A DNA stretch of 63,174 nt, from positions 3,882,341 to 3,945,514 of the forward strand of contig NZ_AP018316.1 in the NCBI RefSeq assembly GCF_002368115.1, in the 5' to 3' direction. Origin of the DNA: Dolichospermum compactum NIES-806 (GTDB taxonomy: Bacteria; Cyanobacteriota; Cyanobacteriia; Cyanobacteriales; Nostocaceae). Position numbers and translations under genes: made by a program. Shown one piece after another: positions 34,139 to 44,041 of the stretch (the first letter of the stretch is position 1; the number at the start of each line of letters is the position of its first letter). The notes beneath the pieces were generated by a model, which worked only from the letters and a program-made list of their open reading frames with translations, made no database searches and was not told the origin of the DNA.

Positions 34139-34335
34139 TATAAAGAGTTTTAGGAACGATTGAGAACAATAGCAATATTGTGATCAGTTGGAGTAGGCAA
34201 TCTTTAAACTGATCACAAAATAGCCTTGTCAGCATCTCAAACTAAGAACCTAAAAGCCCACAGGTCAACTACTTAAATACTCTAGCAGAGATATTTTTAT
34301 CTAAGTAGCCAAGTTGGCATTTTTTAAACTCTCAA

Positions 34336-35592
34336 CTAGATATCTATCTGGCGACGGATATTAACTAATTCGTAAAGCTTGTTTTCAAACTTTTGGGTAC
34401 AAGCTGACCAATCAAATTCCAGAATCGAAGGACGTGCTTGTGCAGTCAATTGATTTTTCAGATCAGGGTCTTCCAGAATGGTAATTACCTTTTGGGCAAA
34501 GTCTTCAGGGCTATTAGGTGCGGCTAAAAAACCATTTACTCCAGAAATGACCTGTTCAGCGGTTGAAGGGGCAACAACAGCCACTACGGGAGTTCCAGAA
34601 GCTAAGGCTTCGTTGGTTGTAGTACAGAAATTTTCGGTGACGGAAGGGTTAACAAATATATCTGCTTTTGCAAACCAACCTAAAAGTTCTTTCCCATGAG
34701 ATTCACCCCAAATTGTGACACCATTGGGGAATTTTTCGGCACAACGGCGAATTTCTGCATCTAGGGGACCGCTACCGACAATTACTAAATGGACATCGGG
34801 AATTTTGGCAGCAATGAGGGGATAAATATCTAAAAGTTGATTGACATTTTTTTCTGGGGTAATACGTCCCACAAATAAAATAGTTGGGCGTTTATCATCA
34901 GGAATTGGATCATAACAAATATTGCGAGGATGAAATTTTTCGCAATCAATTCCTTGATAGGATAAATATTCGCTGCGTTGTGCTTTGAGTTTTTGGTATT
35001 TAGTTAATTGTTCGCGGGAAGAGAATAAACTTAAATCGTAGGTTTCACTAAATTGTTTCACTAAAAGTGGCAGCAGGGGACGAACTAAGTTAAAGAATGT
35101 ATTTCCAAAATAATATTGGATATAGGCAATGATATCTGTATGGAAAATTGAAATAATGGGTGTTTTAGTTTTTTTGGCATATTGTACGCCCACAGAACGC
35201 CCATAACCTTGTAGGAAGCCCGAATATAAACCTCTCATTTGTGGGGCTTCTTCAACAACAATAATATCGGGTTGAAAGTGATTAAGTAGTTTTGTATCAC
35301 TCCAATGACGATGGTTTAATGGTTGGGGTAAAGATTTATAAAATATCAGTGGTTCTGTGGGGAATGAATAGGAGGAAAAATTAATAAATTTTTCTAGTTC
35401 TTCTATTCCCGACATCGGACGATTTCCCACTTGTTTAGGATATTTATTATTGATTTCCGGGTGAACTAGAAAAACTTCATGTCCTTGTTTTAATAGCCAG
35501 TGAACTCGTTGATGAACGGCGACAGAAACTCCGGTTAAAAATGGGGCATATAATCCTGTAAATAAGGCGATACGAAGAGGTTTATTTTTCAT
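34336..35592 (-). CDS. hglT: GT4-family glycosyltransferase, probable heterocyst glycolipid glucosyltransferase
   Basis: A 418-residue GT-B enzyme. The N-terminal acceptor half begins LRIALFTGLYAPFLTGVSVA; the donor half has ILFVGRITPEKNVNQLLDIY and the E-x7-E-like motif FVNPSVTENFCTTTNEALASG followed by TPVVAV. In Anabaena PCC 7120 HglT (All5341) puts glucose on the long-chain alcohol aglycone. This gene is at the matching end of the hgd arm (GT4, GT2, DUF2141, GT2, epimerase, DevC-like, DevB-like) as I recall that locus, which supports the name. Sugar specificity is inferred. Confidence 0.75.
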   Translation of the reverse strand: MKNKPLRIALFTGLYAPFLTGVSVAVHQRVHWLLKQGHEVFLVHPEINNKYPKQVGNRPMSGIEELEKFINFSSYSFPTEPLIFYKSLPQPLNHRHWSDTKLLNHFQPDIIVVEEAPQMRGLYSGFLQGYGRSVGVQYAKKTKTPIISIFHTDIIAYIQYYFGNTFFNLVRPLLPLLVKQFSETYDLSLFSSREQLTKYQKLKAQRSEYLSYQGIDCEKFHPRNICYDPIPDDKRPTILFVGRITPEKNVNQLLDIYPLIAAKIPDVHLVIVGSGPLDAEIRRCAEKFPNGVTIWGESHGKELLGWFAKADIFVNPSVTENFCTTTNEALASGTPVVAVVAPSTAEQVISGVNGFLAAPNSPEDFAQKVITILEDPDLKNQLTAQARPSILEFDWSACTQKFENKLYELVNIRRQIDI

Positions 35593-35689
35593 GATTTTGA
35601 GGAAATATTTTCTGCTAAAATAGATTACTGATGCGCTGGTTTATAATAATTGTTGAATTGGGAATTTTAGATGTTGAAGTGAAATAAAA

Positions 35690-35770
35690 AATCTAAAATT
35701 TCCCTATTCTCTTAAATAAATATGTTGGGTTTTCTCAATCCAACATACATTTAGTTAACCGAGCAATATT
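35690..35770. repeat. TTGGGTT palindrome with a CGGTTAAC end
   Basis: ATGTTGGGTTTTCTCAATCC then AACATACATTTAG, ending GTTAACCGAGCAATATT. The last part resembles the right end of the 33838-34043 element. It fills the gap between two glycosyltransferase genes. Confidence 0.5.
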
Positions 35771-35772
35771 AC

Positions 35773-37032
35773 TTAAAGAGATGCTTTGGGATCAATTGGT
35801 TGATCTAGCCATTGGTAAGGACGGTATTCAATTAACCGAATATTTTCACGCCCTTTAATGCGATAAGTAAGCCCCCGCCAAGTAATAGTAGATACCCACA
35901 AAGAAGATAATATTGTTAACCCGTAAACCCATTGTGTGAGGGGAATAACTATCAACATTTTCAGGATAATTAAAAGCGACAATTTGGGTATTTTTTCACC
36001 TTGATTGTGCAGCAATTGATGGATGCTAAATTCCATTAATAGCATTAGTAAGACTAAGCCAATGGTGTAGGAAATATAGACGGAAAATAACAAGGCAGCT
36101 GCGTCCCATTGAGCCTGAATCAATAGCTGAAAAATAACGATGATGACTACATTGGGAACGATGATACTAGAATATGCTTCACTGATTATGGCTAACCACC
36201 GGGGATGATAAAGTTTAGAAACAATTATTAACCTTTTTAATGATTCTAGTAAGTTACGTAGACTACTTTCTTCCCGATTTAGCATCAATAAAGAAGGAAT
36301 AAATTTGATTTGTAACTTTTCTTGCTTGATAAGTTTATGGAGAAGCATATCATCTGTTAATACTTCTCCCCACTTATCTAAAAGGTTGATGCGGTTTAAT
36401 ACTTCTGTTTTGATTGCTAATGTTCCACCCCAGGGAATTTGAAAGAGAAACATTTGCACTACGGTGGAAACGTTACCGGAGTAGCGAACTAATGAACCCC
36501 AATAATTACCTGTGGGGAGATACCAACGATTTCCTGTGGTGAGTCCAACTTGATCATCAATGAGGGGGGTAACTAATTCTCGTAACCAATTAGGATGGGC
36601 TACGGTATCAGCATCTATAAAAGCTATAATTGGATAGGCATTATCTAAATCAGAAACAGCTTGAACTAAGGAACTGCATTTAAGACTACAATTATGACGA
36701 ACTGCTCTTAATGTGCTAATTTCGACGTTGGTTGCACCCAGTTGATTGATTGTTTCGGTAGCAATTTTAAAAGCTGGATCTTCTTTACTATCAATGATCA
36801 GCTTTAAATCGTATTTTGGGTAGTTTTGTTGTAAGAGCGATCGCAAACAATTAGGTAAAAAAGGATCAGCACCCCGTAAACAGAGGATTACTGCCGTTTT
36901 TGGTAATTGTTCATCTGGTAATGACTTGGGTTTGTGTGAACGTAAATACCATAAAAATACTAACGTTAAACAAGTTTGAATTACCAGCCAACCGAACAAA
37001 GACTTAGATAGAAATATCATAAAATCTGGCAT
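35773..37032 (-). CDS. membrane GT2 glycosyltransferase
   Basis: A 419-residue protein with one N-terminal helix (SLFGWLVIQTCLTLVFLWYL), a GT-A domain and three to four C-terminal helices. GT-A marks are KTAVILCLRGADPFLPNCLR, the D-x-D in IAFIDADTVAHPNW and the later EVLTDDMLLHKLIKQEK, which resembles the D-D-x-x-L of ceramide glucosyltransferase-like (GT21) enzymes. The donor and acceptor are unknown. Position in the hgd/hgl arm suggests a part in glycolipid or envelope sugar assembly. Start may be Met5 (37020). Confidence 0.8.
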   Translation of the reverse strand: MPDFMIFLSKSLFGWLVIQTCLTLVFLWYLRSHKPKSLPDEQLPKTAVILCLRGADPFLPNCLRSLLQQNYPKYDLKLIIDSKEDPAFKIATETINQLGATNVEISTLRAVRHNCSLKCSSLVQAVSDLDNAYPIIAFIDADTVAHPNWLRELVTPLIDDQVGLTTGNRWYLPTGNYWGSLVRYSGNVSTVVQMFLFQIPWGGTLAIKTEVLNRINLLDKWGEVLTDDMLLHKLIKQEKLQIKFIPSLLMLNREESSLRNLLESLKRLIIVSKLYHPRWLAIISEAYSSIIVPNVVIIVIFQLLIQAQWDAAALLFSVYISYTIGLVLLMLLMEFSIHQLLHNQGEKIPKLSLLIILKMLIVIPLTQWVYGLTILSSLWVSTITWRGLTYRIKGRENIRLIEYRPYQWLDQPIDPKASL

Positions 37033-37124
37033 TATTTCTATAGTCTTAGAAAGGAGTCAGGAGGAAGAAAGGAGAAAGAGGTTAGTAGGGGCGGGGTTTC
37101 CCCGCCCAATATTCAAATTCCCAA

Positions 37125-37592
37125 TTAGGGATCAAGAGAATATTTGAGAAAGATATTAATGGTAGTATTCTTGTCAACTTTAAAGCTGGAATTATTGAAC
37201 TTTGGTGAGCCGGTGCTGATAGAAACAGTAGGATTTTTAGAAATTCCAAAGCCTTCTTTAGGAATTCCGAAAAAGTCTTTATTGAGTTTGCGATCGCCAT
37301 TTTGATCATCAACTACAGCTACAGCGTAATTTCCCGGTTTCAATCCAGAAAATACCCGCTTTATAGAACTACCTGTAATTTTAGTACAACCACTTTTAAC
37401 TTCACTTTTAGCATCATCAGGAAATCCTTTTTCAGAGTTATAAACTCTCATACAAATTTCCCCGGTTTTGTTAGTAATACCATTAACAACCACAGTTAAA
37501 GATGTTGTTGATTCAGCATAGGCTATATCTGTGAAGCTGATAGTTAGTAAAGTAGCAAGCAAGAAATTACTAACTTGGAATATTTTCAACAT
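37125..37592 (-). CDS. secreted DUF2141 protein
   Basis: A 155-residue protein with a signal peptide (FLLATLLTISFTDIAYAEST, cleavage after AYA near residue 27) and a beta-rich domain: GEICMRVYNSEKGFPDD, FSGLKPGNYAVAVVDDQNGD and FFGIPKEGFGISKNPT. The D-x-N-x-D-x-x-L-D/N pattern and GIP-x-E-G-x-G-x-S match DUF2141. Two cysteines could pair. It probably acts in the periplasm or envelope. The conserved place between glycosyltransferases in this arm hints at a job in heterocyst envelope building, not proven. Confidence 0.8.
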   Translation of the reverse strand: MLKIFQVSNFLLATLLTISFTDIAYAESTTSLTVVVNGITNKTGEICMRVYNSEKGFPDDAKSEVKSGCTKITGSSIKRVFSGLKPGNYAVAVVDDQNGDRKLNKDFFGIPKEGFGISKNPTVSISTGSPKFNNSSFKVDKNTTINIFLKYSLDP

Positions 37593-37693
37593 AGATCAAT
37601 ATTTCACCCGTAATAAGTTTAGACTAATTTAATAGTAGATTTTCACTACTAAAAATGATTTATTGTCCCATAAATGACTGATATTGCTCTAGA

Positions 37694-38662
37694 TTAGGTT
37701 TGATAACCAAACTTACGCAAAAACAACATTTTGGCAGCTATTAAGAAATCTTTCACTAATAGCCATTCTGTACCTGATAGCTTTTTAGCAATGCTGATAT
37801 GGCACAAAATTTGCTCATACCAACTCAGTTGACTATGATGAATAGAAATCCAATATTCCTGTAAAATTCGCCAATGAGGTAGCAATATTTTTCCCTTATT
37901 CTTTGAATCAAACCAGACTGCATAATCATAAAAATTAGGCAACATATTCAATGAATACTGGGGATTATTGTGATTAAATGACAAGTAATTAGGAAAGAAC
38001 ATACTCAGAGATTGTTGAGGATGGATTCTCGCAGAAAATAGATATTCTGGAATTTCATAAAATCGTCCCAGCATACCCAATCTTAATAATAAAATTCCAT
38101 CTGCATTGCCATGACCACCCATAGGAGGTATTTTTTTTAATACACTACTCCGAATAACTCCATAAATTTGATAACACAAATGTTTAGTTAGTAATTCATG
38201 AAATCTTTGATGAGCTTTTAGGGAATTAGTATTGAGTTTAATGTCATAATTTTGGATAAATTCTCCCTGCTCATCAATAAAATATGTATGGGAGTGACAT
38301 AAAATGTATGTTGGATCTTTTTCCAATACATCCATACATTTCTCAATAAAATCGGGGGCGTGCAAATCATCATAAGCAGCCCATTTAAAATACTCACTGT
38401 CAGATAATTCAAAAACACGATTGAAGTTACAAGCACAACCCATATTAGTTTCATTACGATAGTAACGAATCCGTTGATCTTGGGCTGCATAAGTCCTACA
38501 AATAGCCTCAGTATTATCTGTAGATGCGTTATCCGAGATAATTAACTCAAAATCGGAAAATGTCTGTGCTAATAGCGAATCTAGGCATTTTTTGAGGAAT
38601 TTCTCCCCATTATATACAGGTAATCCAATACTTAACTTTGGTTGAGAGTTATTCATGCACAA
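37694..38662 (-). CDS. GT2-family glycosyltransferase
   Basis: A 322-residue soluble enzyme starting with the GT2 signature LSIGLPVYNGEKFLKKCLDS, followed by FELIISDNASTDNTEAICRT and the metal region YFKWAAYDDLHAPDFIEKCM (D-D instead of D-x-D). It lacks membrane helices. It follows hgdA by 18 bases on the same strand, so it probably belongs to the hgdBCA transcript. The acceptor could be the glycolipid head group or envelope polysaccharide; the sequence does not decide. Confidence 0.85.
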   Translation of the reverse strand: MCMNNSQPKLSIGLPVYNGEKFLKKCLDSLLAQTFSDFELIISDNASTDNTEAICRTYAAQDQRIRYYRNETNMGCACNFNRVFELSDSEYFKWAAYDDLHAPDFIEKCMDVLEKDPTYILCHSHTYFIDEQGEFIQNYDIKLNTNSLKAHQRFHELLTKHLCYQIYGVIRSSVLKKIPPMGGHGNADGILLLRLGMLGRFYEIPEYLFSARIHPQQSLSMFFPNYLSFNHNNPQYSLNMLPNFYDYAVWFDSKNKGKILLPHWRILQEYWISIHHSQLSWYEQILCHISIAKKLSGTEWLLVKDFLIAAKMLFLRKFGYQT

Positions 38663-38680
38663 ATCCCTGAAATTTAGTCG

Positions 38681-39685
38681 TTATTTCATCAGTTTTTGAA
38701 TGTCAGTTTTTTGCAACCATGCGTGAGTACGGCGCATTCCTTCTGCTAAATCAACTTTAGCTTGATAATTTAAAACACTTTCTGCTTTAGCAATAGAATA
38801 GGCATAAGGACGACTCATAAAATCAACTGATTCTGGCAGAATATCCGCCTTTTTACGGAATAGTTTTTGCCCCTGAACACGCACTTTTAGAAATAATTTC
38901 ATTTCCTCTTTCGGTAAAGACATTGGTGCTGGTAAATTTTCTAATGATGCTAAATGAATAAAATACTCCTTCCAAGAAGTTTCTTTACCGTCGGTAATAT
39001 TAAAAACCTCTCCATAAGCCGATTTTTCTATGGCTAAAAAGATAGCATCAATTAAGTTATCTACATATAGATGATTCATTACACCTTTGCCTTCATTAGC
39101 ATAGGCAAATAATTTTTGTCTCATCATGTGAATTGGACGGACAATCCAAGGTAGACTTCCTGGACCATAAACATCACCAGCCCGAATCACAATTACTCCA
39201 AATTCTGGAGCATTATTGAGTTTTAGAACTTCGATTTCCGCTTCAATTTTTGTTTGACAATAAGCATTATTTTCCCCAGACAATACACCTGATTCTGTGA
39301 CTTTATCTGAGTAATCAAATCCATATACTAAGGCAGTCGAAAGATGCACAAATGTCTTCACACCAGCTTGTTTAGCAGCCTTAGCAATACTTATAGTACC
39401 GCTGACATTTATTTCTCGAAAATGCTTAATATCCCCGGCTTCTTCGGCAAATTGAGCGTTATGTAAAACTATATCTACTCCCTGGCAAGCTTTCGAGCAA
39501 ACTGCTGGGTCAGTGATATTACCAACAAAAATTTCTACACCTAATTTTTGGACTGTTTGATCTTTAACTGGAGAACTTTGGATACCTTTAACTTTCATGC
39601 CTTGTGCTATAGCTAATTCTGCTGCACGTAAGCCAATAAATTCATCAATTCCAGTAATTAGCAGAGTTTTGTTTTGTAAGTTCAT
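38681..39685 (-). CDS. hgdA: NAD-dependent epimerase/dehydratase, HgdA-like
   Basis: A 334-residue extended SDR. The NAD motif is KTLLITGIDEFIGLRAAELA, where the usual G-x-x-G-x-x-G reads GIDEFIG with the first glycines partly replaced. Catalytic Tyr and Lys are in ENNAYCQTKIEAEIEVLK (Y-x-x-x-K). VHLSTALVYG and VIRAGDVYGPG match UDP-sugar epimerases. In Anabaena HgdA (All5345) was reported as a UDP-galactose 4-epimerase needed for normal glycolipid composition. The gene order hgdB-hgdC-hgdA here supports the same assignment. Confidence 0.8.
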   Translation of the reverse strand: MNLQNKTLLITGIDEFIGLRAAELAIAQGMKVKGIQSSPVKDQTVQKLGVEIFVGNITDPAVCSKACQGVDIVLHNAQFAEEAGDIKHFREINVSGTISIAKAAKQAGVKTFVHLSTALVYGFDYSDKVTESGVLSGENNAYCQTKIEAEIEVLKLNNAPEFGVIVIRAGDVYGPGSLPWIVRPIHMMRQKLFAYANEGKGVMNHLYVDNLIDAIFLAIEKSAYGEVFNITDGKETSWKEYFIHLASLENLPAPMSLPKEEMKLFLKVRVQGQKLFRKKADILPESVDFMSRPYAYSIAKAESVLNYQAKVDLAEGMRRTHAWLQKTDIQKLMK

Positions 39686-39880
39686 GGGGATGTAGATAAG
39701 TGTTCGGTAATGAAAAAGTTATACAATCTAAGTTGAAAAATTGATATCAAATACAACTAGGAACTGTTGTATTTGCAAAAGCATTTTACCGTTGTAAATA
39801 ACATTAAACTTCTATCTTTAGTTGGTGTTAATTTGGCAAATATTTAGCAGAAGTTGATTAATTTAAGATGCAACAAATTC

Positions 39881-41059
39881 CTAGAAACTATCAGCCGGAT
39901 CAGCAGAACGGAGTTTATTAATAGCTAATGCTCCAGAGGTAATGCAGATTAAGACTGTAGATACTAGAACAAGTAAGGCATTATTACTTGTCATCATGAT
40001 CGGTAATTTAGTTGCCCTCATGGCAAAATCATATAAACCAATGGAAACAATAAAACCAGGAATATAACCCAACAATGCCAAAATTATTGCTTGTTGAAAA
40101 ACCACATTCAATAAATATCCATTAGCATAACCAATGGCTTTTAAAGTAGCATAGGCAATAAATTGAGTAGCAATATTGCTATACAAAATTTGATAAACAA
40201 TTACCACACCCACAACAGAAGCCATGATGAGCATCAGGTTAAGAATAAAACCAATGGGGGTTCTAACTGACCAATATTGTCTTTCAAAAGCGACAAATTC
40301 TTGGCGAGTAAATATTTGAACATCCTTGGGTAAATTGGCTTTCAAACTGGCTAAAACCCGTTTTATATCTGCACCATCTTTGAGTTTAATCACTCCCATA
40401 TCTATTTTTTCAACTGGACGGCTATTCGGGTTGATTCTGAGAAAAGTTGAATCACTCACAATTAAATTACCATCAACACCAAAGGAAGGTCCTAAACTAA
40501 ATAAACCACCTACTCTGACTCGATAACCTTTAACAGCATCAAAGGGAAAAATTTCAATTGGTTGTTCAATATTTCCTTGATTAAATAATTCTGCTATTGG
40601 TCCAAATTCTGGACGGGCATCTCTATCAAAGAGCATAACATCAGGAATTTTGAGTTTGTCCAAATTTTGTTGGACTTCTGGAATATCTAGCACGGATTTT
40701 CCAGGGTCAAAACCAATGACATAAATTGAATATTTCTCGCCGCTGACAGGATTTTTTAATTTTGCAAATTGCAAATAAATTGAACTAACGGAATCCACAC
40801 CGTCAAAACCTAAAGTTTGATATAATCGAGTGCGGGAAAAACTTTGAATTGCTGTCAAAGATTTATATTGAGAACTAACTAAAAATAAATCACCATGCAA
40901 TCGTTGATGTAGTGCTGTGGCACTAGAATATAGTGCATCTTGGAAACCAAGTTGGATGAACATTAACAGCACAATGAAGCCAATTCCGGCTACAGCTATC
41001 ACAAAACGAAGTTTCTGTTGGGCAAGCTGTAGCCACCCTAAAGGAATTTTGATATTCAT
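39881..41059 (-). CDS. hgdC: DevC-family ABC exporter permease, HgdC-like
   Basis: A 392-residue MacB/DevC-type permease: one N-terminal helix (RFVIAVAGIGFIVLLMFIQL), a large periplasmic domain (residues 45-265), and three C-terminal helices (IGFILNLMLIMASVVGVVIV and YLLNVVFQQAIILALLGYIP are two of them) with a FtsX-like fold. Starting NIKIPLGWLQLAQQKLRF is typical of DevC proteins. With HgdB it forms the export system tied to heterocyst glycolipid layering; no devA-like ATPase gene is adjacent, as in Anabaena, where the third gene is the epimerase. Confidence 0.85.
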   Translation of the reverse strand: MNIKIPLGWLQLAQQKLRFVIAVAGIGFIVLLMFIQLGFQDALYSSATALHQRLHGDLFLVSSQYKSLTAIQSFSRTRLYQTLGFDGVDSVSSIYLQFAKLKNPVSGEKYSIYVIGFDPGKSVLDIPEVQQNLDKLKIPDVMLFDRDARPEFGPIAELFNQGNIEQPIEIFPFDAVKGYRVRVGGLFSLGPSFGVDGNLIVSDSTFLRINPNSRPVEKIDMGVIKLKDGADIKRVLASLKANLPKDVQIFTRQEFVAFERQYWSVRTPIGFILNLMLIMASVVGVVIVYQILYSNIATQFIAYATLKAIGYANGYLLNVVFQQAIILALLGYIPGFIVSIGLYDFAMRATKLPIMMTSNNALLVLVSTVLICITSGALAINKLRSADPADSF

Positions 41060-41061
41060 AT

Positions 41062-41140
41062 TATTTGTTAGTTGTTAATTGTCAGTTGTCAGTTGTCAGT
41101 TGTTAATTTTAGACAATAACTAATAACTAATGACCAATGA
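41062..41140. repeat. TTGTCAG and ATGACTA heptamer repeats
   Basis: TTGTTAG, TTGTCAG x3 and TAATAACTAATGACC-type units fill the 81-bp gap between hgdB and hgdC. Confidence 0.65.
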
Positions 41141-42352
41141 CTAAATCTGGATTGCAACATCAACTTGTAAATTAGTTAAGCGAGATATTTTTTGACTATC
41201 AGTGGGATCATCAATAGATATTTTGACTTCAATTACTCTTCGGTCTGCGTCAGAATTGGGATTAATACTAAAGATGCCTTGTTTATCAACTTGCCAACCA
41301 ACTTCTCTCACAGTTCCTTGTAATTTGCCAGGAAATGTAGTGCTGCTAATGATAGCTTTTTGTCCAACTCGAACATTTTGAATATCGGTTTGATATACTT
41401 CTGCTAGAACCTGCATTTTTGATGTATTACCAATTTCTGCAAAACCAGAAGTACCAATTACTTCGCCATTTTTGGTGTGAATTCTTAAAATTGTGCCGTC
41501 TATAGTAGAAGTAATATAAGTTAAATCATGGTCAGCTTTTGCTTGTTTAATTGCAGTTTCTGCACTTTTAACTTCACTTTTTGCTAACTCTACATCTACA
41601 GTCCTGACTTCTTTAATACTATTAAGTTTGAATTTTCCTTCTTTAAGTTGATCTTGTAATGTGTCTTGTGTGCGTTTGAGAGTAGCTTCAGCTTCTTTTA
41701 ACTGCTGTTGTGTAGTTTTAAGAACTAACTTTTTACTATCAGCAACAGACGCAGAAACAGCACCAGCTTTTGATAATTGTTGATATCTGTCGCTCTCTTT
41801 TTGAGCATTTTCGACTTCAGCCCGAATCCGGTTGATTGTTGCTGCTTGAGCGGCAATGTCTCCTTTTAATTGGGAATTTAACCGAGTAATGGTGGCTTTT
41901 TGAGCATTGATATCTCCAGTTTTTGCTCCAGCTTGTACCTGTGCAAGTTTGGTTCTGGCAATTAATAATTTATCAAATGCTTGTTGGATAGCTGCTTGAG
42001 AACGAGCATAGTTTTCCAGATAAGCTAATGCTTGTCCTTTTTTAACAATATCTCCTTCCTTTACCAATAGGTTTTCCACACGGACACCATTGATAGAATT
42101 AGGAGCAGATAAATAAGTAATTTCATCTTGTGGTTGTAATCTTCCTAAAGCAGTTACGGCAACTTTAACAGGAGTGGTTTGAGATTTAAGAACGGAACTA
42201 ACAGCAGGAGTTTGAGTTTGAGAATTTATCTTTAATTGATGGAAAATGTATAAAGATACTAAACCTGTAGAGAAAGTTAGAGAAGTTGCCAGAATTATTC
42301 TCCATTTTAATGCAGTTAGGTTGAATAGTTGGCGTTCTTTATTTACTGCCAT
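41141..42352 (-). CDS. hgdB: DevB-family periplasmic adaptor (HlyD-like), HgdB-like
   Basis: A 403-residue membrane-fusion protein: one N-terminal helix (RIILATSLTFSTGLVSLYIF), a biotinyl-lipoyl half (VEGDIVKKGQALAYL-type motif, seen as LLVKEGDIVKKGQALAYLEN), a long alpha-hairpin coiled coil (residues 115-270) and a second lipoyl half with LRIHTKNGEVIGTSGFAEIG. The final beta-barrel has VREVGWQVDKQGIFSINPNS, a DevB-specific stretch. It would link HgdC to a TolC-like outer-membrane channel (HgdD, encoded elsewhere) to export glycolipid. First gene of the minus-strand arm, divergent from hglE. Confidence 0.87.
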   Translation of the reverse strand: MAVNKERQLFNLTALKWRIILATSLTFSTGLVSLYIFHQLKINSQTQTPAVSSVLKSQTTPVKVAVTALGRLQPQDEITYLSAPNSINGVRVENLLVKEGDIVKKGQALAYLENYARSQAAIQQAFDKLLIARTKLAQVQAGAKTGDINAQKATITRLNSQLKGDIAAQAATINRIRAEVENAQKESDRYQQLSKAGAVSASVADSKKLVLKTTQQQLKEAEATLKRTQDTLQDQLKEGKFKLNSIKEVRTVDVELAKSEVKSAETAIKQAKADHDLTYITSTIDGTILRIHTKNGEVIGTSGFAEIGNTSKMQVLAEVYQTDIQNVRVGQKAIISSTTFPGKLQGTVREVGWQVDKQGIFSINPNSDADRRVIEVKISIDDPTDSQKISRLTNLQVDVAIQI

Positions 42353-43669
42353 ATTTTTATTCCAATGGTATTATTTCGGAAAAATACTTGTCATGTTTAT
42401 AGACTTATTCTCTGTTGTTTTTAGAGAAGAGATATGTCTAATTATTTATGTATGAATTGTTGTCAGCATTTTAGCTGTTATAAATACCTAAATTAGCGGT
42501 TTCTTGCTTCCAATTATCTATTTATCTATGGCTGATGCCACGCTATGCTATTAATTTTATGTTGAATTGCCATTTAATTAAGTAGCATAAAATACGATAG
42601 CTTTAAGGAGAAATAAAAATCGGCACTGCCTAAGTTGTGATGATGCTAATAACTTAGGTAAATTAATAAACTTACCTGTGATTATCCCAAATAACTTTGA
42701 TATTGTCAACTAAATTTAGTTGTTTAAATTAATAAAATCCTTGGCTAGATACCTATATTTAATTACTCATAAATAAATTCAAAAATCTGTACTTTTTTTA
42801 GCAAATTATCGTAAATAACTGCCAATTGTCCATATTTCATCACAATTGATATGTTTACAGGTTAATCATCAACATCCCATAAATTAATGTTTGGTTTATA
42901 AATAACCAATTATCTAGAAAAGGTAAGTTATCTTATAAATTCATCAAAAACCAAGACTTGATTATGATAGTTTGCTCAAAAAACACCCAATTATGTGCAA
43001 ATATTTCTATTGTATATTTATTGATTAGTTACTTATGAGACAATTTAGATAAAATTCTTGAATTATCAGGAAAAAATTGATATTAAATCCGTAATTACCC
43101 AAGATATGTTATTCACAAATTTAGTTCTAGATTATACTCAAATAATTATGTCTTATTTAAAAGGAGATCAATTAACAAATATTTTCCTCCAAAAATTAGC
43201 AAAAATGAACTATTCCATTTTCATAAGCTGTGCTAGTCTTTTTATTAATTCAACATTTATGAATGAAAAATAAATTGTTGAGTTTATTTCTATAAACAGA
43301 AGAAATACTAAAATCCACTCAGCTTTGTACAGCAAAATTGCCTAAAGAAACAAAACCTATTCTTTGATAAACCGGGGTTTTGCATCTCACTAAGTTACAA
43401 ACTGCTAGACTATTGAAAAGCTGTTTAAGTATTTTTTCACTATTCACAGAATTTGCCACAGAGTGCTGATTATTTTGTAACGATTTTGACAGCTTTTATC
43501 AGTCTAATCATCTAAAATAGGTTATCCTGGACTTTAAAAACTGGCAACTGCTATATCAACATACAGAACATTATTCCTCCATAGGTAAAACACTCAATGA
43601 TTAAGAGATAAAACCGTTTCTGTATTCATACATATCCTTCAGATTAAGTATGTTCTATTGCCAGTTCGC

Positions 43670-43748
43670 TTGGTGTTAAGGAAATGTAGGTTAGTAACAC
43701 CAACCAAAATTATGAAATGTTGGGTTGCGTTCCTTAACCCAACCTACC
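43670..43748. repeat. GTAGGTT/AACCTAC palindromic repeat
   Basis: TTGGTGTTAAGGAAATGTAG (43670-) and TTAACCCAACCTACC (to 43748) bracket a TGTTGGGTTGCG segment. Same class as repeats near 51345 and 15718. Confidence 0.55.
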
Positions 43749-43778
43749 TAAAGCTTCAAAAATGAATTATCAATTATT

Positions 43779-43890
43779 GGCATTGCTGAATTGAGGTATG
43801 AAAATCAAATATTCTAGTTCTTAAACTCTTACTCTCTGCGTACTCTGCGCCTCTGCGTGAGAAAAAATCATACCTTCATTCACCAACGCC
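43779..43890. mobile_element. 112-bp MITE with 8-bp target duplication
   Basis: Imperfect inverted ends GGCATTGCTGAATTGAGGTA and TACCTTCATTCACCAACGCC bound a 112-bp element with a CTCTGCGTACTCTGCGCCTC core. The flanks are a perfect 8-bp direct repeat CAATTATT (43771-43778 and 43891-43898), a clear target site duplication. A sister element lies at 61474-61596, on the far side of the hgl genes. Confidence 0.85.
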
Positions 43891-44041
43891 CAATTATTAA
43901 TTGGTAAATATTCTGTGGTGATGATGTACATTCAAGCATTTAAACTTACTGCGGTAATTGGGTGAGTGTAGATAGTTATTCTATTTACTAATAGCTTAAT
44001 TTATTGCACAATTTACGGTACTCAAAATCAGTCTATGTCCT

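Larger units (their letters stand above)
42353..44041. promoter_or_regulatory. 1.7-kb divergent control region between hgdB and hglE
   Basis: This long AT-rich gap must contain the promoters for both glycolipid arms. I searched by eye for the NtcA consensus GTA-N8-TAC and found none. The gap holds an inverted TTGGTGTTAAGGAAATGTAG / AACCCAACCTAC repeat (about 43670-43748) and a MITE at 43779-43890. A 71-codon frame at 43058-43273 has no convincing start or family. Part of the length may be a long 5' leader of hglE. Confidence 0.5.

Noticed and set aside
37082..37312. A 76-codon minus frame overlapping the DUF2141 gene
   Set aside because: It overlaps the DUF2141 protein in another frame, and the latter has a signal peptide and a recognisable domain.
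43058..43273. A 71-codon frame in the hgdB-hglE gap
   Set aside because: Start codon is TTG with no Shine-Dalgarno, composition equals the surrounding AT-rich DNA, and no family is recognisable.
42353..44041. NtcA-type promoter (GTA-N8-TAC) for the glycolipid genes
   Set aside because: I scanned the gap by eye and found only near misses such as GTATTCATACATAT; none fits the spacing.
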